DNA of 64,000 bases from RBG-16-66-20 sp040752005 (GTDB lineage Bacteria > Pseudomonadota > Gammaproteobacteria > Burkholderiales > SG8-39), in assembly GCA_040752005.1 (NCBI GenBank), contig JBFMFX010000019.1:16743-80742 (forward strand), in the 5' to 3' direction. The stretch's first letter is position 1. Each line of letters begins with the position of its first letter. Shown in pieces: positions 7,159-16,671 of this stretch. The notes beneath the pieces were generated by a model that made no database searches, was not told the DNA's origin, and worked only from the letters and a program-made list of their open reading frames with translations. The position numbers and the translations under genes are program-made.

Positions 7159-9465
7159 TCAGCCGCCCAGGGCATCCGGACGGAAGCCGACATCGCAGAC
7201 GCGGCCGCGCTGGGCACGGCGGCCCCTGAACTCTTCCAGCGCCCGTGCATCGAGCGTCGCTGTCGCGCGGTTCTTGCGCTTCACTCCCGAGACGGCGAGC
7301 GATTTCCCGTCGCTCACGGTCACCGCGGCGAGCGAAACCTCGTCGGGCAGCGCGATGAGCTGCACGCCGACGCCCCCGTTCGGTCGCTGCGGCACTTCCT
7401 CCAGCGGGAACAAGAGCAGGCGTGCATCCGAGGAAAGGGCCGCGACGTACGCGCCGCCGGTCGCGCGCGCCGGTGCGAGCGCCCGTGCCCCTTCGGGCAC
7501 CGTCATGAAGTCCTTGCCCTGCCGGGTCTTCGAGGCGAGATCGCCGAGCCGGCAGCGGAAGCCGTATCCCGCGCTGTTCGCCATGAGAAGCGGGGTGTCG
7601 GGATCGCCGGTGCCGATCCAGACGATGTCGTCCGATCCGGAATTGACCAGCGTGTTCATCGGCGCGCCGTCACCTCGCCCCGAAGGCAGCGCCGCCGCGT
7701 CCACGCTGAACACCTTGCCTGACGCGGCGAGCACCGTCAGCGTGTCGGTGGTCTTGCATTCGAGTTCCATGTGGCGCGCATCGCCCTCCTTGAAGCCGAT
7801 GCCGCTCATGTCGAGGCCGTGGCCGCTTCTCGCGCGCACCCAGCCCTTCTTCGACAGGATCACCGTGATCGGCTCTTCCAGCACCGTGCGCTCGACCGCG
7901 GCGCGCTCGGCCGGCTGGATGAGCGTGCGCCGTTCGTCGCCGTAGGCTCTGGCGTCCGCTTCCAGCTCGCGGACGACCAGTTTTCTCAGCTCCTTCTCGT
8001 CACCGAGGATCGCTTTCAGCCCCTTGCGCTCGGCCGCGAGCGCCTTGCGCTCCTCCTCGAGCTTCACGCCGTCGAGCTTCGTGAGCTGCCCGAGGCGGAT
8101 ATTGACGATGTCCTCGGCCTGCCGCTCGGTGAAGCGCCACTTCGCCATCATCTTCGCTTTTGCCTCGGCCTGATCGTCGGCGGCGCGGATGAGCCGGATG
8201 ATCTCGTCCATGTGCGCGAACGCGAGCAACCGCCCCTCGACGATGTGCAGCCGCTCCTCGCAGCGCGCCAGGCGATGCGCGGTCCTGCGGCGCACCGTCT
8301 GCACGCGGAACTCGCCCCACTCGCGCAGGATCTCGACGATGCCCTTCGTTTCGGGCAGGCCGTCCAGGCCGAGCCAGGTCATGTTCACCGGAAAGCGCGT
8401 CTCGAGCGAGGTGTGCACGAGCAGCGCCTTCATCAGCGCCTCCGGGTCCTGGCGCGAGCTGCGCGGTTCGATCACCAGGCGCAGCTTCGATTTGCGGTCG
8501 GACTCGTCGCGCACCGCCTCGATCAGGTCGAGCATGAACTGGCGCAGCCGTTTCTGCTCCTGGGTGATTTCCCTTTTCCCCGCGGCCGCCTTCGGGTTGA
8601 CGAGCGCCTCGATCTCTTCCAGCACCTGGCGGCAGGACACGCCGTGCGGCAGCTCCGTCACCACGATGCGCCACTGCCCGCGCGCGAGCGGCTCGACCGT
8701 CCAGCGCGCGCGCACGAGGAGCGAGCCGCGCCCGGTCGCGTAGGCGGTGCGGATCTCCTCCGGCGGCGAGATGATCTGCCCGCCGCCGGGAAAATCGGGA
8801 CCGGGCAGGCGCTCGAGCACCTCCTCGAGCTTCGCGCGCGGATGGCGGATGACGTGCGCGGCGGCGGCGGCCACTTCCCTCAGGTTGTGCGGCGGGATGC
8901 GGGTGGAAAAGCCCACCGGGATGCCGAACGAGCCGTTGAGCAGCCCGAAGGGCAGGCGCGCCGGCAGCAGCACCGGCTCCTCGAACTTGCCGTCGTAGTT
9001 CTTGGCGAAATCCACCGTGCCTTCGCCGATCTCGGCGAGCATCAGCTCGGCGTAGCGCGACAGGCGCGCTTCGGTGTAGCGGTAGGCCGCCGGCCCGTCG
9101 CCGTCGCGGCTGCCGAAATTGCCCTGGCCCTCGACGAGCGGATAGCGCATCGAGAACGGCTGCGCCATGTGCACCAGCGCCTCGTAGGTCGAGGCGTCCC
9201 CGTGCGGGTGGTACTTGCCGAGCACCTCGCCCACGTAGCGCGCGCACTTGACGAAACCGCGCCCTTCGCCGTGCGGCCCGGCCTCGCGCATCGCGTAGAG
9301 GATGCGCCGCTGCACCGGCTTCAGGCCGTCGGCGATCTCGGGCAGCGCGCGCGCCTTGACGGTGGAGACTGCGTAGCCGAGGTAGGCCTGCGAGGCGTGG
9401 CGCTCGATCGGCGCCGCGTCCTCGCCGTTTTCCGAGGTAAAGAGATCGCCCGTCCTATCGTCCAT
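7159..9465 (-). CDS. parC: DNA topoisomerase IV subunit A
   Basis: A 768-residue type IIA topoisomerase A subunit. The catalytic tyrosine lies in AAYRYTEARLSRYAE near residue 125, preceded by YHPHGDASTYEALVHMAQ and followed by PARLPFGLLNGSFGIPVGFS. A long coiled-coil segment and a short C-terminal beta-propeller region follow, the ParC rather than GyrA length (E. coli ParC is 752 aa). With ParE it decatenates daughter chromosomes. GGAG lies just before the ATG. parE lies upstream on the same strand, separated by one small gene and a REP-like element. Confidence 0.96.
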   Translation of the reverse strand: MDDRTGDLFTSENGEDAAPIERHASQAYLGYAVSTVKARALPEIADGLKPVQRRILYAMREAGPHGEGRGFVKCARYVGEVLGKYHPHGDASTYEALVHMAQPFSMRYPLVEGQGNFGSRDGDGPAAYRYTEARLSRYAELMLAEIGEGTVDFAKNYDGKFEEPVLLPARLPFGLLNGSFGIPVGFSTRIPPHNLREVAAAAAHVIRHPRAKLEEVLERLPGPDFPGGGQIISPPEEIRTAYATGRGSLLVRARWTVEPLARGQWRIVVTELPHGVSCRQVLEEIEALVNPKAAAGKREITQEQKRLRQFMLDLIEAVRDESDRKSKLRLVIEPRSSRQDPEALMKALLVHTSLETRFPVNMTWLGLDGLPETKGIVEILREWGEFRVQTVRRRTAHRLARCEERLHIVEGRLLAFAHMDEIIRLIRAADDQAEAKAKMMAKWRFTERQAEDIVNIRLGQLTKLDGVKLEEERKALAAERKGLKAILGDEKELRKLVVRELEADARAYGDERRTLIQPAERAAVERTVLEEPITVILSKKGWVRARSGHGLDMSGIGFKEGDARHMELECKTTDTLTVLAASGKVFSVDAAALPSGRGDGAPMNTLVNSGSDDIVWIGTGDPDTPLLMANSAGYGFRCRLGDLASKTRQGKDFMTVPEGARALAPARATGGAYVAALSSDARLLLFPLEEVPQRPNGGVGVQLIALPDEVSLAAVTVSDGKSLAVSGVKRKNRATATLDARALEEFRGRRAQRGRVCDVGFRPDALGG

Positions 9466-9471
9466 GGCTCC

Positions 9472-9699
9472 TCATCCGAAAAGATCGAGTTGCCTGCCGG
9501 CCATCGCCACCGCCTCCTCGACCGCGGCCTTGGCGCGCGCAAGGTCCTCGGCGACGCCGGCACGGCCGGCCGCCTCCCATGCGTAGCGGCCCTCGCCCTC
9601 GCGCGTGACGCGCCCGATCCGGGTGCGGCCCTGCCAGAGGGCGTGCCCTTTGTAGGCCCGTTCCCAGACCGGCTTCGGCGCCGCCTTCCTTCGCGCCAT
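9472..9699 (-). CDS. Hypothetical protein between parE and parC, 75 aa
   Basis: The ATG at 9699 starts MARRKAAPKPVWERAYKGHA; an upstream in-frame ATG at 9732 would translate part of the REP-like repeat and is less likely. The product contains WQGRTRIGRVTREGEGRYAW, a small beta-sheet pattern seen in short conserved betaproteobacterial proteins, and ends with an amphipathic alanine-rich helix and RQLDLFG. The RQLDLFG tail resembles a beta-clamp binding peptide (QLxLF), so contact with the DNA polymerase sliding clamp is possible; this is inference. It ends 6 bases before parC. Confidence 0.6.
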   Translation of the reverse strand: MARRKAAPKPVWERAYKGHALWQGRTRIGRVTREGEGRYAWEAAGRAGVAEDLARAKAAVEEAVAMAGRQLDLFG

Positions 9700-9704
9700 C
9701 ACAC

Positions 9705-9770
9705 CCCCGAAATCGGGGTCAGGCCACGACATTCCGCGGAGCGGAAAAACGAGGTCTGACCCTGTTTTTC
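9705..9770. repeat. REP-like palindromic element
   Basis: Bases 9705-9718 form a CCCCGA-AA-TCGGGG hairpin. Bases 9744-9770 form GAAAAAC and GTTTTTC arms around a 13-base core, GAGGTCTGACCCT. Read on the minus strand this is GAAAAACAGGGTCAGACC, which recurs with one mismatch at 13210-13227. The element covers the parE stop codon at its right end and may act as its transcript end. Confidence 0.75.
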
Positions 9771-11739
9771 AGACATCGGCTTCCACCGTCTTCCAGTGCT
9801 CGCGCATCCAGTTGCGCCGACTCTCGGCCTCGCCCGAATCCATGAGGAGTTCGAACACCTCGCGTGCGCGCCTGATCTGCTTCGAATCGAGCTGCATGCG
9901 TACCAGCCGCCGCGTGTCCGGGTTCATGGTGGTCTCCCAGAGCTGCTCCGGGCTCATCTCGCCCAGTCCCTTGAAACGCGAGATCTCCCAGGCGCCTTCC
10001 TTCACCTTCTCCTTGCGAAGCTGCGACAGCGCCTCCTCCAGCTCGTCGTCGTCGAGGCAGTAGATGCGCCGCGCCGGCCTGCCCTTGCCCTGCGCCGGGA
10101 CCTCGACCTTGTACAGCGGCGGCTGCGCGACGTAGACCCGGCCCGCCTCCACCAGCTTCGGCATGTGCATGAAGAAAAACGTCAGCAGCAGCGCCTGGAT
10201 GTGCCCGCCGTCCACGTCGGCGTCGGTCATCAGCACGATTCTCCCGTAGCGCAGGCCCGAGAGGTCGGGGCTGTCTTCCGGGCCGTGCGGGTCCACGCCG
10301 ATCGCGGTGGCGATCGCCTGCAGCTCCTTGTTGGCGAGCACGGTGCGCGCGTCCTTGGACATGGTGTTCAGCACCTTGCCGCGCAGCGGCAGCACCGCCT
10401 GCGTCTCCTTGTTGCGCGCTTCCTTCGCCGAGCCGCCGGCCGAATCGCCCTCGACGAGGAAGAGCTCGTTGCGCGAAGTGTCGTCGGAGGCGCAATCCAC
10501 GAGCTTGCCCGGCAGCGTCGCCACTCCCGAGGACTTCTTGCGCTCGAACTTCTTGCCACGGGACGCCCGCGCCAATGCCTGCTCGATCGCCAGCTCGGCG
10601 ATCTTCCTGCCTTCGTCCGGGTGCTGGTTGAGCCACAGCTCGAACGGATCGCGCACGCACAGCTCCAGCAGCTTCGCCGCGTGGCGCGTGGTGAGCTTTT
10701 CCTTGGTCTGGCCGTGGAACTGCGTGCGCACGATCCGCGCCGAGAGCGTGAAGCAGGCGCGGCTCCAGAGGTCTTCGGCAACCAGCTTCAGGCCCTTGGG
10801 CGCGAGCGACCGCGTCTGCATGAAGGCAAGCAGTGCCTCGAAGATGCCGTTGCGGAACCCGGCCTCGTGCGTGCCGCCCGAGCGCGTCGGAATGAGGTTG
10901 ACGTGGCTGTCGGCGAACACCTCACCCTCGGCCACCCAGCCCACCGCCCACGCGGCGCCTTCGCCCGCCTCGATCTCGGCGTGCTCGGCGGCGGCCTTGT
11001 CGTCGAAGTATTTCTCGCCGGTGAACAGCGGCGCGACCAGCTCGCGCCCGTCGAGCATGTGCTCGAAGTATTCGGCCATGCCGCGCTCGAACCGCCAGCT
11101 TTGCTCCGGCTTTCCTTCCACCCGCAGCACCATGGTGAGGCCGGGAAGGAGATAGGCCTTGGAGCGCACCAGGTGCTCGAGCTCCGCAAGCGGGATGTGG
11201 GGCGAGTCGAAGTACCGGGAATCGGGCCAGAGCCGCACGACGGTGCCGGTGCGCCGCTCCTTCGTGCGCTCGCTGCGCAGCTTCTGCCGCAGTTCGCCGC
11301 CCTCGAAGGCGATCGTGTGCTTCTGCCCGTCGCGATAGACGGTCACCTCGCAGCGCTTCGAAAGCGCGTTCGACACTGCCACGCCCACTCCGTGCAGGCC
11401 GCCGGAGATGTGGTACACGGCGTCGCCCGAGCGGCTGAACTTGGCGCCTGCGTGCAGCATCGTGAAGGCGACCTCGACCGCCGGGCGCTTCTCCACCGGG
11501 TGCAGGTCCACCGGAACGCCGCGCCCCTCGTCGGCGACCTCGACCGAGCCGTCCTTGAACACCGAGACGGTGATGCGCCTGCCGAAGCCGGCGAGCGCCT
11601 CGTCCACCGCGTTGTCAATGACCTCCTGCACGATGTGCAACGGGTGCACGGTGTGCGTGTACATGCCGGGCATGCGGCGTACCGGCTCCAGGCCCTTCAG
11701 GGCCTGGATCGCGGAGGCGTCGTATGCTTGCCTTGCCAT
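9769..11739 (-). CDS. parE: DNA topoisomerase IV subunit B
   Basis: A 656-residue type IIA topoisomerase B subunit. The GHKL ATPase domain has EVIDNAVDEALAG (metal-binding Asn), VADEGRGVPVD and HISGGLHGVGVAVSNALS (lid). The TOPRIM domain begins at ELFLVEGDSAGGSAKEARNK, with metal-binding MTDADVDGGHI. There is no large insertion, matching ParE rather than enterobacterial GyrB. Its TGA at 9769-9771 lies inside a REP-like repeat. A TACAAT -10 hexamer occurs 37 bases upstream of the ATG. It supplies ATP-driven strand passage with ParC. Confidence 0.96.
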   Translation of the reverse strand: MARQAYDASAIQALKGLEPVRRMPGMYTHTVHPLHIVQEVIDNAVDEALAGFGRRITVSVFKDGSVEVADEGRGVPVDLHPVEKRPAVEVAFTMLHAGAKFSRSGDAVYHISGGLHGVGVAVSNALSKRCEVTVYRDGQKHTIAFEGGELRQKLRSERTKERRTGTVVRLWPDSRYFDSPHIPLAELEHLVRSKAYLLPGLTMVLRVEGKPEQSWRFERGMAEYFEHMLDGRELVAPLFTGEKYFDDKAAAEHAEIEAGEGAAWAVGWVAEGEVFADSHVNLIPTRSGGTHEAGFRNGIFEALLAFMQTRSLAPKGLKLVAEDLWSRACFTLSARIVRTQFHGQTKEKLTTRHAAKLLELCVRDPFELWLNQHPDEGRKIAELAIEQALARASRGKKFERKKSSGVATLPGKLVDCASDDTSRNELFLVEGDSAGGSAKEARNKETQAVLPLRGKVLNTMSKDARTVLANKELQAIATAIGVDPHGPEDSPDLSGLRYGRIVLMTDADVDGGHIQALLLTFFFMHMPKLVEAGRVYVAQPPLYKVEVPAQGKGRPARRIYCLDDDELEEALSQLRKEKVKEGAWEISRFKGLGEMSPEQLWETTMNPDTRRLVRMQLDSKQIRRAREVFELLMDSGEAESRRNWMREHWKTVEADV

Positions 11740-11775
11740 GGATGTAGGGCTTTGCTTCCGTTAACCGTACTAGAT

Positions 11776-11781
11776 ATTGTA
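11776..11781 (-). promoter_or_regulatory. -10 hexamer of parE
   Basis: TACAAT on the minus strand, in a locally AT-rich patch, about 37 bases before the parE ATG. This gives a leader of about 30 bases. No convincing -35. Confidence 0.5.
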
Positions 11782-11831
11782 TGCCTTCGCCCGAGCGCCG
11801 GAGCCCCGGCGGCGCGCCTGCGCCGCGCTCT

Positions 11832-12420
11832 TCAGGCCGCGAAGCGCCGCACCGCCTCCCAGTCCACAAGCTGCGCAAGGTCGGAGATCTCCGGCAGCCG
11901 GATGCGGCCGTCGCGGATCTCGGGGACCAGGCGCGAGACGTCGGCTCGCAGCATCAGAAAGAACGTCTGCTCCGCCGGCAGCGGGCACTCGAGCTGGAGG
12001 TTGACGAGCGTGCCCAGGGCGCTTTCCCCGTAGATGCCGACGGTAGACTGCGCTCCGCGCTCGGCGGCGAGCACCGCCGGCGCGCGCGGCGCGCATCGTC
12101 CAGCAGGCGCTCTCGATCATGCCCTTCGCGAGGCGATTCTCCGGGATGCCGGCAAGCGCCGCGGACACGGCCTTGTCGTCGGCGAGATCCACCGCCCGCA
12201 GCCGCGGAAGCAGAAAGTCCTCCAGCGCGGCGGCAAGCGAACGCGGCGACACGCCGCTCCAGGTGTCCTTCAGCGTGCCCTCGGCGATGCCGGTCGCGCC
12301 TTCGTCGGAGTCCAGGCGCAGCAGCGCGTACAGGCCCGAGCGCTCGATTGCGTTCGCCCACACCACCTCGCGCGCGTACGGCAGGCGGTAGAACGCGAGC
12401 GACCAGCGGGCGAGCTTCAG
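11832..12420 (-). pseudogene. Enolase-superfamily (mandelate racemase/muconate lactonizing) pseudogene with internal deletion
   Basis: Two pieces of one protein lie in different frames. The first (from about 12420) reads LKLARWSLAFYRLPYAREV through GIPENRLAKGMIESACWTMR, the N-terminal capping domain of an MR/MLE enzyme. The second (about 12074-11832) reads VGIYGESALGTLVNLQ and LPAEQTFFLMLRADVSRLVP through the C-terminus. The roughly 200 residues that should separate them, the TIM barrel with its metal ligands and catalytic lysines, are absent, and the frame shifts at the junction near 12075-12110. It is the last gene of the HAAO-mmsA operon and cannot be functional as an enzyme. Confidence 0.8.
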
Positions 12421-12421
12421 C

Positions 12422-13272
12422 CTAGCGCCCCGTGAAGCGGGGCTTGCGCTTCTCGACGAACGCGCGCACACCCTCGCGGCGATCTTCGGTGTCCACCAGC
12501 CGGTTGTATGCCTCGATCTCGAAACGGTAGCCGGTGAGCAGATCCATCTGCAGGCCGTAGTGCACGGACTTCTTCGCCTGGCGCACCGCGAGCGGACCGT
12601 TGGCGGCGATCGCCTCGGCCGTGGCGAGCGCCTCCTCCAGGAGCCGCGACGGCTCGCAGACGCGGTTGACCAGGCCCCAGGCGAGCGCTTCTTCGGCCGT
12701 GAGCGCGTGCGCGGCGAGGATCATTTCCTTGGCGCGGCGCTCGCCCACCGCGCGCGCGAGGTTTTGCGTGCCCATGCCGCCCGGCATCAGCCCACGGCTC
12801 GTCTCCGGCAGCGCAAGGCGCGCTCCGGCGGCGGCGTAGATGAAGTCGCAGCAGAGCGCGATCTCGAGCCCGCCGCCGTAGGCGTGGCCGTTCACCGCCG
12901 CGATCACCGGCACCGGGCACTCGACGAGGGCCATGAAGCCGCGTTCGAACAGCTCGTGCTGCGCGCGCCACGCCTGCTCGCTCATGCCGTCGCGCTCCTT
13001 CAGGTCCGCCCCGGCGCAAAAAGCGCGCTCCCCGGCACCGGTCAGCACGACGCAGCGCATCGCGCCGGCGTTCTCCGCGAGCCTCGTCCACAAGTCGAGC
13101 AGGTCGCGGCCCATCTGCGTGTCGAGCGCGTTGAGCACCTGCGGGCGGTTCAGGCGCACAAGGAGCACGTGCGGCCCGTGCGGCGCCAGCGCAAGCGTGC
13201 GATAGGCCGGAAAAACAGGGTCCGACCCGGGTCTGACCCTGGTATCGCTGTTTTCGCCGATGTCCTCCGGTC

Positions 13273-13276
<4 letters not shown>
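12422..13276 (-). CDS. Enoyl-CoA hydratase/isomerase family protein with repeat-derived N-terminus
   Basis: A 284-residue crotonase-fold protein. VLLVRLNRPQVLNALDTQMG starts the fold; FCAGADLKERDG and VNGHAYGGGLEIALCCDF form the oxyanion hole, and PETSRGLMPGGMGTQNL carries one expected catalytic region. The ATG at 13276 overlaps the mmsA stop (ATGA). No other ATG, GTG or TTG lies between it and the fold, so residues of about 8-22 are encoded by a REP-like repeat and form an unrelated N-terminal tail. The context suggests a hydration step in a catabolic CoA pathway with MmsA. Confidence 0.88.
13210..13255. repeat. REP-like element inside the enoyl-CoA hydratase gene
   Basis: GAAAAACAGGGTCCGACC at 13210-13227 matches the minus-strand copy at 9744-9770 with one mismatch. 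A partner half (GGTCTGACCCTGG, then CTGTTTTC) follows at 13230-13255, so the whole is an imperfect inverted repeat. It is in frame with, and translated as part of, the hydratase. Confidence 0.75.
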
Positions 13277-14787
<1,511 letters not shown>

Positions 14788-14837
14788 GATCGTCTCCTTG
14801 CGGCGCGCCGCCGCGCGCCCCGTATTTTCGCAGCGAA

Positions 14838-15812
14838 TCAGGCCGCCGCGCGCGTCGCACCGAGCTCGAGGCCACAGGCGTCGAACGCCGCGCGCGTCGC
14901 CGCCTTCTCGGCTTCCGTGAGCTCCAGAAGCGGCCGGCGCACGCGCCCGCCTGCCTGTCCGAGCAGCTCCTGCCAGTATTTCTGATGCGCGGCGGCCTTG
15001 CCCGCCGGTCGCGTTTCCCTGAGCGCGCGGCGCACCGGGTCGAGCGAAGCGCTCACCGCGCGCGCCCGCGCGATCTCGCCGCGGAACGCAAGCTCGGTGT
15101 ATTCGTGCATGCGCCGGTCGGCCGGCGTCTGAATGAGAAAAGGCGGCGTCGAGCACAGATACACCTGCCAGCCCAGCTCGACGATGTTGTCCAGCCAGTC
15201 CTCCTCGCTCGATGAGCTGACGATCAGGCGCTCGCCCGCCATGCGGGTGAGCTGCGCATAGGTTTCGCGCGGCACGCTGTACTTGATCGCGACGACGTTC
15301 GGGATTTCCTCGGCAAGGCGCAGGCACAGCTCGGGGCGGAGCAGGTAGCCGCAGTCGGGCGGCTGGTTCCAGAGCACGACGCCGATTCGCACCTGCGTGG
15401 CGACGTAGCGATAGTACTCGAGCAGCGTCTCGTCGGTGTGCGCGCCAAAGTAGAGCACCGGCGTATGCACGACGACGTAGTCGGCGCCTGCCGCCTCGGC
15501 GTGCCGCGCCAGCTCGACCACCACCTCGATGTTCTGGTCGGAGCAGGCGACCATCACCCCGCCGCCGAACGCCCTCGCTTCCGCGACCGCGATCTCGACA
15601 GTGCGCTTGCGCTCCCCCACGCTCATCGAGAAGTACTCGCCCTGCTTGCCGTTGACGAACAGGCCGCGGATCCCGAGCGCGCCGTACCAGTGCCTGAGAT
15701 TCGCGCGCCAGCCCTCCTCGTCCAGCGACAGGTCCTCGCGAAAGGGCGTGAGGGTCGCCGCCCAGATGCCGTGCAGATGCGCCCGCGCCCGCGCCTTCGC
15801 TGCGCTCGTCAT
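14838..15812 (-). CDS. DapA-like (N-acetylneuraminate lyase/DHDPS superfamily) aldolase or dehydratase
   Basis: A 324-residue class I aldolase-fold protein. The N-terminus GIWAATLTPFREDLSLDEEG is typical; GLFVNGKQGEYFSMSVGER replaces the usual GTTGE loop. The Schiff-base lysine is in NVVAIKYSVPRETYAQL near residue 165, and a Tyr lies in the ADYVVVHTPVLYF strand. The altered loop and long C-terminus argue against a lysine-pathway dihydrodipicolinate synthase. Its ATG overlaps the stop of the HAAO gene (ATGA), so the two are coupled. It probably cleaves or dehydrates a pyruvate-type intermediate; the substrate is unknown. Confidence 0.82.
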   Translation of the reverse strand: MTSAAKARARAHLHGIWAATLTPFREDLSLDEEGWRANLRHWYGALGIRGLFVNGKQGEYFSMSVGERKRTVEIAVAEARAFGGGVMVACSDQNIEVVVELARHAEAAGADYVVVHTPVLYFGAHTDETLLEYYRYVATQVRIGVVLWNQPPDCGYLLRPELCLRLAEEIPNVVAIKYSVPRETYAQLTRMAGERLIVSSSSEEDWLDNIVELGWQVYLCSTPPFLIQTPADRRMHEYTELAFRGEIARARAVSASLDPVRRALRETRPAGKAAAHQKYWQELLGQAGGRVRRPLLELTEAEKAATRAAFDACGLELGATRAAA

Positions 15813-16387
15813 TTTCCGGGATGCAGCGTCCCGCAGCGCTGGCAGGTACGGCGCGCGAGGTCGGCGTGAAAGGCGTCGAACGCCTGCGGAAGCTGCGTGG
15901 CGAGGTCCGAGACGTGCACTTCGACGCGGTGCAGGAGCGCGTGGCATGAAGGGCAATACCACTCGAAACCGTCGAGCAGCTCCTTCGGGCGCGTGCGCTC
16001 GACCAGCAGGCAGAGGCTTCCCGCCTCCGGCCGCTGCGGCGAATGGCGCACGTGCGGCGGCAGCAGAAAGATCGCACCCTCGGCAAGGTCCACGCGCCGC
16101 GGGCCCTCCGGGGTCATGATCGAAAGGTAGGCGTTGCCCCTGAACTGGTAGAAAAGCTCCTCGAGCGGATCGTCGTGATAGTCGTGGCGGCGGTTGGGTC
16201 CGCCCACGACCGACACGATGAAGTCGGTGTCCCGCCAGATCTGCTGGATGCATACCGGCGGCCTCAGCCTCGCCTCGTTCTCCTTCAACCAGGCGGGAAA
16301 ATCCACCGCCTTCAGCACCGCGTGCACGTCGAGCGGCTTGCGAAATTCGGCGGGTGCGACGGCGTGTCTGGCGTTCGTTTCGGGCAT
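15809..16387 (-). CDS. nbaC: 3-hydroxyanthranilate 3,4-dioxygenase
   Basis: A 192-residue cupin matching bacterial HAAO. PPVCIQQIWRDTDFIVSVVG is conserved, DYHDDPLEELFYQFRG supplies the iron-binding His and Glu, and LLPPHVRHSPQRP the third ligand. The C-terminal rubredoxin-like zinc site has CPSC and CQRC pairs (EWYCPSCHALLH, TCQRCGTLHPG). It opens the ring of 3-hydroxyanthranilate to 2-amino-3-carboxymuconate semialdehyde. It is the first gene of the minus operon with the DapA-like gene, mmsA and the hydratase. The tryptophan and kynurenine steps lie 23 kb away (kynA, kynU). Confidence 0.93.
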   Translation of the reverse strand: MPETNARHAVAPAEFRKPLDVHAVLKAVDFPAWLKENEARLRPPVCIQQIWRDTDFIVSVVGGPNRRHDYHDDPLEELFYQFRGNAYLSIMTPEGPRRVDLAEGAIFLLPPHVRHSPQRPEAGSLCLLVERTRPKELLDGFEWYCPSCHALLHRVEVHVSDLATQLPQAFDAFHADLARRTCQRCGTLHPGK

Positions 16388-16671
16388 CGGCAATCTGCAG
16401 GGTCGGGGATACGGGGATTTCGTACCCGTCAAGGATACGCCATTGTCGCGCCGCGCCAGCGCGGATGCCGATCGGGGCCGCCGGCGCACGCGGCATGCAT
16501 TCACCGTCACCGGCGCTCCGCGCGTCGCCGTGGCGAGCCCGGAGTGCGCGCGAGGACTTGAAACCGCCGGCGCCAGCCCAAATTTCATCACGGCTTCAAC
16601 CGCAATGCCGGGGATCGGCCCTTTTCCGGCGCGCTCGCCGAATGCGGTCTGCTTCCCGGCCGTATGAGCGT
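16388..16671. promoter_or_regulatory. Divergent intergenic region with repeated GGATAC boxes
   Basis: Between the HAAO operon (minus) and the glycosyltransferase operon (plus). GGATACG occurs twice (about 16407 and 16433), flanking a minus-strand TTGACG at 16427-16432 that could be the HAAO -35. The paired boxes could be a regulator site; no regulator gene is adjacent. The half near the glycosyltransferase shows no clear promoter. Confidence 0.35.

Noticed and set aside
14838..15812. Lysine-pathway DapA
   Set aside because: The GTTGE-type loop is altered and the gene is coupled to HAAO, not to lysine genes.
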